Assembly (NCBI GenBank): GCA_022703445.1
Contig: JAKLDR010000004.1
Span: 1-64,000, forward strand
Length of the DNA: 64,000 nt
Source: Planctomycetota bacterium
Lineage (GTDB): Bacteria; Planctomycetota; SZUA-567; JAKLDR01
Direction of reading: 5' to 3'
Numbering within the stretch: position 1 is the first letter of the stretch; each line of letters opens with the position of its first letter. Both the position numbers and the translations under genes were made by a program. The notes beneath the pieces were generated by a model, which worked only from the letters and a program-made list of their open reading frames with translations, was not told the DNA's origin and did no database searches. Shown one piece after another: positions 17,180-25,844 of the stretch.

Positions 17180-18007
17180 AACCTCCCGTTGTGATGTCCA
17201 GTCGCGGGCCGTCCGGGCCAGCGCGTCCAGGACGTCGGCGACCCCGCCGCCCGCACCGACCACCTCGAAGATCCGCCCGCCGGAATAGCCGGTCGCGTCG
17301 AGCGCCCGGACGAAGGCCGGCCAGTCGGTCGTGCCCCTGCCGGGGAGGAGGTGCTGGTCCCCGCCCTGGCCGTCGTTGTCCTGGATGTGGGTGGCGAAGA
17401 GCCGGGAGCCGGCCGCGCGGACCTCCTCAGCAGCCGACAGGCCGTTGGCGTTGGAGTGGCCGGCGTCCAGGCAGATGCCCACGTCCGCGCCGTGGGCCGC
17501 GACGAAGGGCAGCAGTTCGACGACGCTGGCCAGCGGCCTGGGCGTCCCGCGGCGCGGCAGATTCTCGACGGCGACGCGCAGCCCGGCGGCCCGCGCGGCC
17601 GCCGCGAAGGCGGCCAGCGCCTCGCCGGACCGCGCGACGTGGCCGGCGACCGCGGCCGGAGACCAGTCGTGGCCCGAGTAGGTCGGATGCCAGACCACGA
17701 CCCCGGCGCCGACCTCCGCGGCCGGGCCAAGGCAGGCGGCGGCGGCGCCGGCGGCGGCACGCCGCTTGTCCGGGTCGGGGGCGCTGTTGTCCCAGCCGGC
17801 CTCCGGAGTGTGCACCGAGCGGACGCGCAGCCCGGCGGCCTCGATCTCGCGCCGGGCCCTGGCCGGGTGAGTCAGCCATCCCCCGAACGAGCCGGCATCG
17901 GCGCCGAGTTCGAGATCCGCGAAGCCCGCGGCGGCAAGCTTCTCCAGGAACCCGGCCCGGGAGGGGCCCGCGGCCAGGCAGCTGGAGACGCCGTAGCGGA
18001 GGTTCAT
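17144..18007 (-). CDS. Sugar-phosphate isomerase/epimerase (xylose-isomerase-like TIM barrel), paralog 2
   Basis: A 287-residue paralog of the next gene downstream, with the same metal-site order: VAVENLP, ICLDAGHS, THIQDNDG, IFEVVG. The ATG at 18007 is chosen by alignment with its sister. The final residues RKEAQDAQGA are translated from an arm of repeat copy B and have no counterpart in the paralog, so the original stop was probably lost when the element inserted. The pair probably arose by tandem duplication. Substrate unknown. Confidence 0.86.
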   Translation of the reverse strand: MNLRYGVSSCLAAGPSRAGFLEKLAAAGFADLELGADAGSFGGWLTHPARARREIEAAGLRVRSVHTPEAGWDNSAPDPDKRRAAAGAAAACLGPAAEVGAGVVVWHPTYSGHDWSPAAVAGHVARSGEALAAFAAAARAAGLRVAVENLPRRGTPRPLASVVELLPFVAAHGADVGICLDAGHSNANGLSAAEEVRAAGSRLFATHIQDNDGQGGDQHLLPGRGTTDWPAFVRALDATGYSGGRIFEVVGAGGGVADVLDALARTARDWTSQREVGRKEAQDAQGA

Positions 18008-18101
18008 GGCCGACAAGATAGCGGCCGCCGGGTCCGCCCGCAACTGCAGCGGGCGCCCCGTCGCCGGGACGCCCGCTGGGGAATCCGGCTTCCGGCCGCG
18101 A

Positions 18102-18803
18102 CTACTGCACGTCGAGCCGGGGGGCCACTCCGTACTTCATCATCATGGGCTCGCCCGGCCCGACCTTGCGCACCAGGGCGGCGAGGACGGCGCGCTGCTC
18201 GCGAGCGGCCTTGGCCGCGGCGCGGGCCTTCTCGGCCGCCGCGGCGTCGCCGGCCTTGTCGGCGGCGGCGGCGGCCTGCTCGGCCTCGTCGCCGGCCCGG
18301 GTGACGGCCAGGAGCCGCTGGTTCACGACCTGCCGGCCGGCGGGTTGGAGCTTCTTGAGCTCCTCGACCTTGGGCGCCTTGGCGGCGGCCTCGATGGCCA
18401 TGGCCGCGGTCCTGGCGCGCTCGGCCACCTCGGCGTCCTTGCTGGAGAAGGCCGCGCGGAGCAGCCCCAGCGCCGGGACGCCCTCCTTGACCACGGCCGC
18501 CGACGCGTCCTCGCGGACCTTGGCGTCCTCCGAGGCGAAGTCCCGGATCAGCTTCTCGATCGCCGCCTTCACGGCCGGGGGGGGCTCGGGGGCCGGCACC
18601 GGGGCGAGGATCTCGTTGAGCAGCGCCTCGGCCTTCTGCTGCTGGTCGGGCTTGTCGACCTGGCCCTCTTCGCCCACGGGCCTGATCCCGTAGACCGGCG
18701 CCGGGACTTCCATCCCGCCCGCGCGCGGCCCAAGCAGGAGCGCGCACATCGCGCCCGCCAGCCACCACAGCCAACTCGTACCCCTGCCGATCATCGCCGC
18801 CAT
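18102..18803 (-). CDS. Exported HEAT-repeat protein with shared leader, paralog 3
   Basis: A 233-residue exported protein. The N-terminus MAAMIGRGTSWLWWLAGA is nearly the same as in the next two genes upstream and functions as a signal peptide or anchor. After it come VYGIRP, then a single HEAT-type unit (about residues 75-135: AAIEKLIRDFASEDAKVREDA), an Ala-rich coiled segment and a C-terminal KYGVAPRLD. The ATG at 18803 has GGGAG 6 bases upstream. It is closest to the gene at 19551-20264. No enzyme motif is visible; a structural or binding role in the envelope is inferred. Confidence 0.7.
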   Translation of the reverse strand: MAAMIGRGTSWLWWLAGAMCALLLGPRAGGMEVPAPVYGIRPVGEEGQVDKPDQQQKAEALLNEILAPVPAPEPPPAVKAAIEKLIRDFASEDAKVREDASAAVVKEGVPALGLLRAAFSSKDAEVAERARTAAMAIEAAAKAPKVEELKKLQPAGRQVVNQRLLAVTRAGDEAEQAAAAADKAGDAAAAEKARAAAKAAREQRAVLAALVRKVGPGEPMMMKYGVAPRLDVQ

Positions 18804-18826
18804 CACCGTCTCCCTTCAGCCATCCG

Positions 18827-19534
18827 CTATCTGGCGCCACCCGCTTCGAGCAGCTTCCCGAGCTTCTCCACCTGGGCCTTGACCGCGTCGCGGGTCTTCC
18901 CGGCCTCGACCCTCTTCTCGCCGGTGAGCCGGCCGAGCTGCTTCTCATCGGACAGCACCGCCAGGTCGGCCTCGACCGTGGCCAGGACCTTCTCGACCGC
19001 TGGCTTGTGTATCTTGCCGCCCTCGGCCAGCTTTTCAAGGAGCGGCAGGCGCTTGGCCAGACGGTCGAAGCTCTGCTGGGCGGGAGGCAGGTAAGCCATT
19101 TGGTGGCACTCGACCATGCGATCCGTCGGCGGATTGCGGTAGATGTCCGCCCTGATCTTGTCCGTCTCGGCAGCCAGCAGCCCGGCCTCGGCGGCGGCCA
19201 AGAACCCTGCCCCGGCCAGGCGCTCGGCGGCCTCCCTGGCGGCCTTGAGCTTCCCGTCGGCCTCCTTGCGCTGGGCCTCGGTGCTCTTGCCGCTCGAGGC
19301 CAGGGGCATGCAGAAGTCCCAGGCCGCGGCGATCGCCTTCCAGTCGGCGGACTCCTCCAGGCTCGCCGCGGGCTTCTCAGCGGGCTTGTCAGGCCCCTCC
19401 GCCGGCGGACGGGGTGTGATCCCGTAGCGCACGGCCGCTTCCCGCGCGAGGCCGCTGCGCCCAAAGACCAGCGCGCACAGAAAACCAGCCAGCCAGAACA
19501 GCCAGCTCTTGCCTTTGCCGATCATCGCCGCCAT
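18827..19534 (-). CDS. Exported Ala-rich helical protein with shared leader, paralog 2
   Basis: A 235-residue protein starting MAAMIGKGKSWLFWLAGF, the leader shared with its two neighbours, followed by VRYGITPRPP. The body differs from the other two: it lacks the HEAT unit and is a set of charged helices (WKAIAAAWDFCMPLASSGKS; KVLATVEADLAVLSDEKQLG) likely to form a coiled coil. It keeps the leader and the YGxxP motif but not the C-terminal YGxxP. It lies 23 bp upstream of the next gene in the transcript. Function unknown. Confidence 0.68.
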   Translation of the reverse strand: MAAMIGKGKSWLFWLAGFLCALVFGRSGLAREAAVRYGITPRPPAEGPDKPAEKPAASLEESADWKAIAAAWDFCMPLASSGKSTEAQRKEADGKLKAAREAAERLAGAGFLAAAEAGLLAAETDKIRADIYRNPPTDRMVECHQMAYLPPAQQSFDRLAKRLPLLEKLAEGGKIHKPAVEKVLATVEADLAVLSDEKQLGRLTGEKRVEAGKTRDAVKAQVEKLGKLLEAGGAR

Positions 19535-19550
19535 CGCAATTTCCCCTGGT

Positions 19551-20264
19551 CTATGGGCTGGGCATGGGCCGGATCATCCCGTAAGGCGGAGGCGGGGGCG
19601 GCAGCCTGTCTTCCGGCAGGAGGCTGCGGAGCAGCGCGGAGAGGTTCCTGGCCCGCTCGCGCGCGGCCTTGGCCTGGGCCCTGGCCTTTTCGGCGTCGTC
19701 GGCCTTGCCGGCCGCCTCAGCCTCGGCGGCGGCCTTGTCGGCGCCGGCCGCGGCCGCGCTGGCCTTGATGCACTCCGCGCGGACGACGTTCTGCCCTGCC
19801 GAGCCGAGGGCCTTGATCCCGGCGAGCTTGGAGGCTTTGACCTGCATCTCGATGGCAGTCACGGCTGCCCCGGCACGGGTGGCCACTTCGGCATCCTTGC
19901 TCTTGGCCGCCTCGCGGAGCAGTCCCAGTGCCGCGGGCCCCTGCCTGACAATCTCAAGGGACGCCTGCTCACGAACCTCGAAGTCCGCCGAACCGAGATT
20001 CCTGATGAGCTTCTCGATGGCCGCCTTGGCCTCGTCGGCCGGCTCGACCGCGGTGACCGGCGCTAGATAGTCGGCCAGCAGTTGCCCGGCCTTCTTCTGC
20101 CGTTCGGGATCGACTTCCGGCTGTTCCGCGCCGCCCGGCCCGGGACGCACGCCGTAGAGCGCCACCGCCTCGGCCGCTCCGGCCCTGGCGCCGAAGACGA
20201 ACGCGCACAGGAAACCCGCCAGCCACCAGAGCCAGCTCTTACCTCTGCCAATCATCGCCGCCAC
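19551..20264 (-). CDS. Exported HEAT-repeat protein with shared leader, paralog 1
   Basis: A 237-residue exported protein. The leader MAAMIGRGKSWLWWLAGF is followed by LYGVRPGPGG, a HEAT-type unit (about residues 75-140: AAIEKLIRNLGSADFEVREQ), an Ala-rich helical stretch and a proline-rich end PPPPPYGMIRPMPSP that repeats the YG..RP theme. The start is a GTG at 20264 with GGAGG 6 bases upstream, supported by the conserved MAAMIG of the sisters. It is first of the three and lies 88 bp downstream of the giant TPR gene. Confidence 0.7.
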   Translation of the reverse strand: MAAMIGRGKSWLWWLAGFLCAFVFGARAGAAEAVALYGVRPGPGGAEQPEVDPERQKKAGQLLADYLAPVTAVEPADEAKAAIEKLIRNLGSADFEVREQASLEIVRQGPAALGLLREAAKSKDAEVATRAGAAVTAIEMQVKASKLAGIKALGSAGQNVVRAECIKASAAAAGADKAAAEAEAAGKADDAEKARAQAKAARERARNLSALLRSLLPEDRLPPPPPPYGMIRPMPSP

Positions 20265-20352
20265 GCCCGGCCTCCTGTCCTCCTGAGGGCCACCCGCGCC
20301 CTTTAAGCAACGACGTTTGACGCCGCAGGCGCCAGACGGTTCCGCGCGGAAT

Positions 20353-23300
20353 CTACTCTTCTATCCAGCGTCCCCCGCGCCCGGCCACCGGCATGGGTCG
20401 CGGCCATGGATTCCCGAGGCCCGGCACCGGGACGGCCTTCTCGAGCTCCGGCCGCTTGTAGCCGGCCGGGACATTGAGCCTGGCCTGGGCCGCCTGCTTG
20501 GGCTTCTTCTGCGCATCATAGATGTCGCCCAGCAGCGACTGGGCCCGGACCTCGAAGGTGCCCTTCCAGGGCGGCATCCGGGCCAGGAGTTCCGGGCTCA
20601 GGCCCTTCTCCCAGTCGCGCTTCAGGGCGTCGGCGCAGATGCCCGCGGCGCGCTCCAGGAGTTTGGCGACGTCCTCCTTCTCAGCAGTCCCGGCGGACAT
20701 GAACAACACCTCGGCCAGGTCGACGTGCCGGTAGGGCTCCTCGGGCCGAAGCTCGACGGCGCGCTCCATGAGCGCCACGGCCCTAGGCCAGTCCTTGCGA
20801 CCGGCGAAGAGCACCGCCACCTGCCGGCAGTTGGCCGCCTCGCGCGGGGCGACCTCGACCAGCATGGTCAGCGCGCCGATCTCGCCCTCTTCATCCTTGA
20901 GTTCGTGGTAGACCTCGGCCATGGCCTTGTAGGCCTCGGCGTCGCGCGGGAAGGACGCGGCCCACCCACGGCACTCGGCCAGAGCCTCGCGGGCCGAGCC
21001 GGCCTTCCGGAGCATATCCACCAGACGCTTGACGATGGAAAGCTCCGGCTTCAGGGCCTTGGCAGCGGTCAGCGCCGCGGCCGCGTCGCCGGGCTTCCCG
21101 GCCTTCTCCAGCACCGTGGCCTGGGCCAGGCGCAGGTTGAGGCTCTGCGGGTCGGCCTTGACCTTCTCCTCCATCTCGGAGACGAGCTTGGCGAGCTTGC
21201 CGGCCTTGGCGTAGGCGTCGGCGAGCAACGTCGCGCTTTCCGGCCCGATGACCGTCTCGCCGGCGTTGATCAGCGACTTGACTAGCGCCTCCAGCGCCGC
21301 CTCCGGCCGACCCTCGGCCGCCGAGGCCGCCGACAACCGGCCCTGCAGCTGGCCGAGCTCGGCGTCGGGCAGCGGCCGGCCCTTGGCGTCGAGCTGAGCC
21401 CCGACCTCCTCGAGGTAGGCGCCGATCGCCGACTTGAGGAAGTCGGCCGCGCCGGCGGCGGCTTCGGGGTCTGGCGGGGTCTTCGCGGTCATGCACAGCT
21501 CGGCGGCGCGCTGGAATTCCTGGTAGGTCGAGTTCTTGTCCAGGGCCCCGTTGAGGACGGCCAGCGCCTCCTTGATCTGTCCGGCGGCCAGCTGGGCGCT
21601 GGACAGGCTGCGGCGGATCTCGGTGTCCTTGGGGAAGGCCTCGTGCAGCTTGCGGGCGTACTCCAGGGCCTTGTCCGCGACCCTGTGCTGTCGGGCCAAC
21701 TCCAGGGCCTCGCGGAAGGCGTCGAGCCCCCAGCGCTCGGACTGGGCGGCGGCGGCCTCGTAGGCTCCGAGGGCCAGCTCGGGCTTGACGCCGGAGAGCC
21801 GATCCTTCTCCTCGACGGCCAGGAGCTGCCGGTAGAGCCGAGCCACGGCCATGTGCGTGACCGCCTTGTGCACCTTCTCGGCGCGCTCGGCGGCAGCCGC
21901 GCAGGCCGCGGAGATTTCCTCGAGCTTGACGTCCGCTGGCCGCCTCTCCTTGGGCATAAGGGTGGTGAGCCCGACCAGCCTGGTGGCCAGAGCCAGGTGG
22001 TCCTCGGCTGAGGCGCCCTCGGCCTTGGCGGCCGCGCGATAGGCGGCGGTGACCCGCTCGCGCAGACCCAGGGCGACCTCGACACCCGGGATCGGCCCGG
22101 AGTACTTCGCCGGGTTCTTTTCCAGGAGTTTCATCTCGCTCTCGACCATCGCGGCCAGGCGCTCACCGACGGCCTCCCGGAAACCCTTGCCACCCGACTC
22201 CGCCTCGCGCGCCGCCATGGACATGATCGCCGTGGTCCAGGGCAGGCTCGCCTCGCGGCGGACGAGCGGCGAGCTGCCGGCCGACGACGCGGAGGCCCGC
22301 TCGCCTCCCCGACCGCGCCACGGGCGGGTCCGGGGCCGAGGCCGCGGCGCGGCGCCGCTGCCCAGGCCCACGCGGGAGAGCCCCGCGAACATCAGCTCGG
22401 CGGCCTCCGCCGACTGGCCGGCCTCCAGGAGCTGCATGGCCAGGGCCTGGTGCTCGGAGACGTCCGGCTCATATCCGGCGGCGGCGTGCGAGTCCAGGAT
22501 GATCCGCCGCACGCGGATGGCGTCGGCCAGCCGACGGCGCTCGACGGCGCGCTCGGCCAGCTGGGTCAACCGCCACTCGTCCTGCCAGGGACGCGCGGGG
22601 TCGCGGGCCTGGAGGGCCAGGGCGTCGATGGCCGCGCCGGCGAGCTTGTCGTCAGCGTTGTCCCAGGCCAGGCGCAGGGCCAGCCCGGCCAGGTCCTCGC
22701 GGAGCGGCTGTTTGGCGGCGACCGCCGCCTCGGCGCGCTTCTTGACCTCGGCGTGGAGGTGTTTGAGGTTGTCGGAACGCTCGGCCATGTCCATGATCTG
22801 CTCGACGGTGCGGAAGCCGCGCCCGTTGCTGCGGCCCTCCTCGGCCGAGTCCAGGGCGAGATTCACCGCCTCCCTGTGCTTGCCGGAGAGCTCGAATGCC
22901 GAGATCATCGACTCCTCGTAGTCGGTCCGGCGGCCGGTGATCTCGGCGGCGAGCGCGAAGGCCTTCGACGCGTTGGCGTACATCTTCTCGAGCATCAGCT
23001 CCCGGCCCCAGAGTTCGAGGACCAGCGGGTCGCGCTGCTTCTCGGCGGTCTCCTTGACCCGGTCCATGAACTTCTGGCCGTCGGACTCCTTGCGCCCGAG
23101 GAGCAGCCAGGTCTTGTAGGCGTTGACCGCCGCGCCGTAGTCCTCGGGATTGGCGGCCAGCCGCGCCTCCCAGTCCTTGGCCTGCTTGAGCAGCCCCTCG
23201 CGGCGCTGGGCGTCCGCCTGGCTCGCGGCGTTCTTCATCTTGATGGCCGCGGTGACCCACTGCTCCTGCTGCGCGTAGAACGGCGACTTGTGGCCCCAGC

Positions 23301-25698
23301 CGCGGAGCTTCTTGAGCAGCTCGCCCATGTCCTCCGGACGGTTGCGCTCACGCAGAAAGGCCAGCAGCAGGTCCGCGGCGCCCTCCCGGTCGCGGCCCTG
23401 GAGCTTCTCCATCTGCTCACCGGCGTGCTTCACGTACTCTTCATCCTTGCCCTTGGTCTCGAGGTAGCTCATGAAGCGGCCGTCGACGCCCGGCAGGCCG
23501 CGGTGCTCCTCGCGCTGGATCTTGCGGAGGGCCTCGGCCTGCGCGGCGCCGGCCGCGTCGGCGTAGGCCAGGTGCTCGGCCAGGGCCTTCTGGTCGGCGC
23601 CCTGGCGATCGAGCAGCCCGGCGGCGACCAGGCGCAGGGCGCCGGAGTCCCGGATCGCACACATCCGGTGCAGGAGGTCGACCGCGCCGTCGTAGTCGCC
23701 GCGCCGGGCGTGGAGCTCGGCGAGGTTCCCGAGCAGCTGCTGCAGGCCGTACGGGTAATTGGTGTCGGTCCGGGCCGAGAAGTCCTTGTAGAGACCCTCG
23801 GCGGCATCCTCGGCCGCCTTCTGACCCTCGGGGGTGCGCAGCCCCGGCCCTACGCGGCGGCCCTGGAATACGCCGTCGGCCAGATGACCGAGCACGTCGG
23901 GGCCGGGGGTCCATCGGTCCTCCCGGATCTTGTCGGCGTTGCGGACGACCTGCGCGCCCTCGGCGATCTCCCCCTGCAGCGCCAGGCAGTTGGCCAGGTC
24001 GGAGAGCAGCCGGGTGCTCTCCCAGCGGTTGTCCCAGCCCAAGGCCACCCGGCGCCTGGCATACTCCAGGCGCTCGGCCCCGCCGCGCGCCATGTGCATC
24101 AGGTTCTGGAGCGCATCGTGGCGGAGCCCGCGCTTGAGGTTCTTGTCGGCTGCAGCCACATCGAAGAGCGCCCGGGCGGCCTCGCGCTGGCCAGTGGAAC
24201 CAAGCAGGAAATGGGCGGCCCCCAGCCGGCGGACCCCGCCGGACTCGGCCAGGCGGTCGGCGGCGCCCAGCGCCGCGTATTCGCCGCTGCGGCCGCGGAG
24301 AATGCTCAGCCAGTTGGAGACCTGCCAGGGCTGATCCACCGCGGCGAAGCGGTTCTGCATCAGTTCCAGCGCCCGGTCGGGCCGGTCGGCCTCGGCGCAG
24401 AGTTCGACCATCCGCTGCCAGTAGTCATACTCGTTGCTGACGCCGTAGCCCGGCTGACGCTTGACCAGCGGCAGGAGCGCCTCGTAGACGTCGACCGCCT
24501 CCTCCGGCTTGCCGGCGGCGGCCAGGGCCTCGGCCAGGTTCTGCTGGGCGGAGATCTCCTTGGGGAAGGCCGCGGCCATCTCCCGGCGGAACTTGACCAA
24601 CTCCCCCTGGTCCTCCAGACAGCCGGCAAGCTGCTCGGCGACCTGCGATCGCTGGGAGTAATCGCCGCTCTTGGTGAGGAATTCGCGCCAGAGGGCCTCG
24701 CGGCCAGCCCCGTCGCCGGCGGCGGCGAGCGCCCGGGCCAGAAGCCCGGCCACCCCGTAGTTGCCGTTCCAGTCGTGGGCATAGAGCACCGGCCGGAGAA
24801 CCTCGGCGGCCCTCTCCGGCGAGCCGGCGCGCAGGTCGATCTCGGCCATAGCCAGCGCGGCGCGCTGCTTGTCGGGGCCGGTCTTGGCGTCCTCCAGCAG
24901 CTTCCGCCAGGCCTTCTCGGCGCGCTCGGCGAGCTTGGGCGCGTCGGCGCCGGCCGCGGCGACCTGGGCGGCGACGCCGGCCATCCGTTCGGCGACCGCC
25001 GCCCGGTGCGGCCACTCGGTTTCCTTGGCCAGGAGCTTCTCCCAGAAGTCCACGGCCCGCCCGGCGGCCTTGCCGGCGAGCATGGCCCGCGAGGTCTCGT
25101 CGGCGGCGATCAGCCGGTCGTCCCAGGCCTCGAGCTTGTCGAGCCCGGTGGTCCAGGCGGCCTCGGCACCGGCCGGGTCGTTCAGCTGGTAGTGGGCCCC
25201 GGCCAGGTTCCGCGCCGCGTCCTTCACCTCCTCGGGCGTGGCCGCGCCGTCGAGGAGCAACTTCCAGCTGCGGGCCGCCTCCTTGAGCATCCAGCAGCCG
25301 GAGAGCGCCCGGGCCTCGGCGGCCCGAAACGACTTTGTCGCCGGGTCCATGTCCGCGGCCCTGCCGTAGGCGGCGGCCGCATCCTTCAGGCGCTTCCGGC
25401 CGGAGAAGAGCTGGCCCAGCCGCGCATGGTAGCCGGGCACCTTGGGGTCAACCTCGATGGCCCGCTCGGCGGCGCGGATCGCCGAGAACGGCCGGCCGGC
25501 CTGTTCGAAGTAGAAGGAGAGCGAGAAGAGCAGGTTGGCGTCGGCCTTCTCCTCGGCCAGCGCGCGCTGGGCCTCAGGCATGCGCATCTCGCCGGCGTCG
25601 GCCGTCGACGAGGGAACGGGGAAGAGCATTGAACCACAGAGGACACAGAGGACACAGAGGTGAGAGAAGGGATTTCTACAAGCCAAGTAAGAGCTCAT
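20353..25698 (-). CDS. Giant exported TPR-repeat protein
   Basis: A 1781-residue protein made of tetratricopeptide-type helical repeats from about residue 45 to 1700. Examples are PFSAIRAAERAIEVDPKVPG near the start and WPRAVALMERAVELRPEEPY near the end. The frame is open far upstream, but that part is antisense-like shadow. The ATG at 25698 has GGAGG exactly 8 bases before it and yields a signal peptide (hydrophobic LCVLCVLCGSMLF, then ADAGE). Both this ribosome binding site and the hydrophobic core lie inside repeat copy C. The ATG at 25629 is an alternative without a ribosome binding site. It probably acts as a periplasmic scaffold for the preceding VIT/vWA protein. Confidence 0.75.
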   Translation of the reverse strand: MSSYLACRNPFSHLCVLCVLCGSMLFPVPSSTADAGEMRMPEAQRALAEEKADANLLFSLSFYFEQAGRPFSAIRAAERAIEVDPKVPGYHARLGQLFSGRKRLKDAAAAYGRAADMDPATKSFRAAEARALSGCWMLKEAARSWKLLLDGAATPEEVKDAARNLAGAHYQLNDPAGAEAAWTTGLDKLEAWDDRLIAADETSRAMLAGKAAGRAVDFWEKLLAKETEWPHRAAVAERMAGVAAQVAAAGADAPKLAERAEKAWRKLLEDAKTGPDKQRAALAMAEIDLRAGSPERAAEVLRPVLYAHDWNGNYGVAGLLARALAAAGDGAGREALWREFLTKSGDYSQRSQVAEQLAGCLEDQGELVKFRREMAAAFPKEISAQQNLAEALAAAGKPEEAVDVYEALLPLVKRQPGYGVSNEYDYWQRMVELCAEADRPDRALELMQNRFAAVDQPWQVSNWLSILRGRSGEYAALGAADRLAESGGVRRLGAAHFLLGSTGQREAARALFDVAAADKNLKRGLRHDALQNLMHMARGGAERLEYARRRVALGWDNRWESTRLLSDLANCLALQGEIAEGAQVVRNADKIREDRWTPGPDVLGHLADGVFQGRRVGPGLRTPEGQKAAEDAAEGLYKDFSARTDTNYPYGLQQLLGNLAELHARRGDYDGAVDLLHRMCAIRDSGALRLVAAGLLDRQGADQKALAEHLAYADAAGAAQAEALRKIQREEHRGLPGVDGRFMSYLETKGKDEEYVKHAGEQMEKLQGRDREGAADLLLAFLRERNRPEDMGELLKKLRGWGHKSPFYAQQEQWVTAAIKMKNAASQADAQRREGLLKQAKDWEARLAANPEDYGAAVNAYKTWLLLGRKESDGQKFMDRVKETAEKQRDPLVLELWGRELMLEKMYANASKAFALAAEITGRRTDYEESMISAFELSGKHREAVNLALDSAEEGRSNGRGFRTVEQIMDMAERSDNLKHLHAEVKKRAEAAVAAKQPLREDLAGLALRLAWDNADDKLAGAAIDALALQARDPARPWQDEWRLTQLAERAVERRRLADAIRVRRIILDSHAAAGYEPDVSEHQALAMQLLEAGQSAEAAELMFAGLSRVGLGSGAAPRPRPRTRPWRGRGGERASASSAGSSPLVRREASLPWTTAIMSMAAREAESGGKGFREAVGERLAAMVESEMKLLEKNPAKYSGPIPGVEVALGLRERVTAAYRAAAKAEGASAEDHLALATRLVGLTTLMPKERRPADVKLEEISAACAAAAERAEKVHKAVTHMAVARLYRQLLAVEEKDRLSGVKPELALGAYEAAAAQSERWGLDAFREALELARQHRVADKALEYARKLHEAFPKDTEIRRSLSSAQLAAGQIKEALAVLNGALDKNSTYQEFQRAAELCMTAKTPPDPEAAAGAADFLKSAIGAYLEEVGAQLDAKGRPLPDAELGQLQGRLSAASAAEGRPEAALEALVKSLINAGETVIGPESATLLADAYAKAGKLAKLVSEMEEKVKADPQSLNLRLAQATVLEKAGKPGDAAAALTAAKALKPELSIVKRLVDMLRKAGSAREALAECRGWAASFPRDAEAYKAMAEVYHELKDEEGEIGALTMLVEVAPREAANCRQVAVLFAGRKDWPRAVALMERAVELRPEEPYRHVDLAEVLFMSAGTAEKEDVAKLLERAAGICADALKRDWEKGLSPELLARMPPWKGTFEVRAQSLLGDIYDAQKKPKQAAQARLNVPAGYKRPELEKAVPVPGLGNPWPRPMPVAGRGGRWIEE

Positions 25699-25735
25699 GT
25701 CGTTGTCCTCCGCGTACTCTGTGTCCTCTGTGGTT
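25632..25735. repeat. Long palindromic repeat, copy C (CCACAGAGG modules)
   Basis: Arms 25632-25660 and 25707-25735 (29 bp each) are inverted copies with 3 mismatches, each starting AACCACAGAGGACACAGAG from the outside. The element sits at the start of the giant TPR gene. Its inner right arm carries the GGAGG ribosome binding site for the ATG at 25698, and its left arm is translated as the hydrophobic core of the predicted signal peptide. Copy D at 54.2 kb is the closest relative. Confidence 0.85.
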
Positions 25736-25844
25736 GGATTGACTCCCACTTGCGCCTCATCCCTGGAAACGAACCGGGGCTCCTTCGCCTTGCGGCTCCG
25801 GAGCCCGATTCTAGCCGGTTCGGATTTGCCAGTCACTGCGCTTC

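Noticed and set aside
22450-25632. Plus-strand frame of 1060 codons
   Set aside because: It is antisense to the TPR gene; Leu/Gly/Val-rich shadow with no domain.
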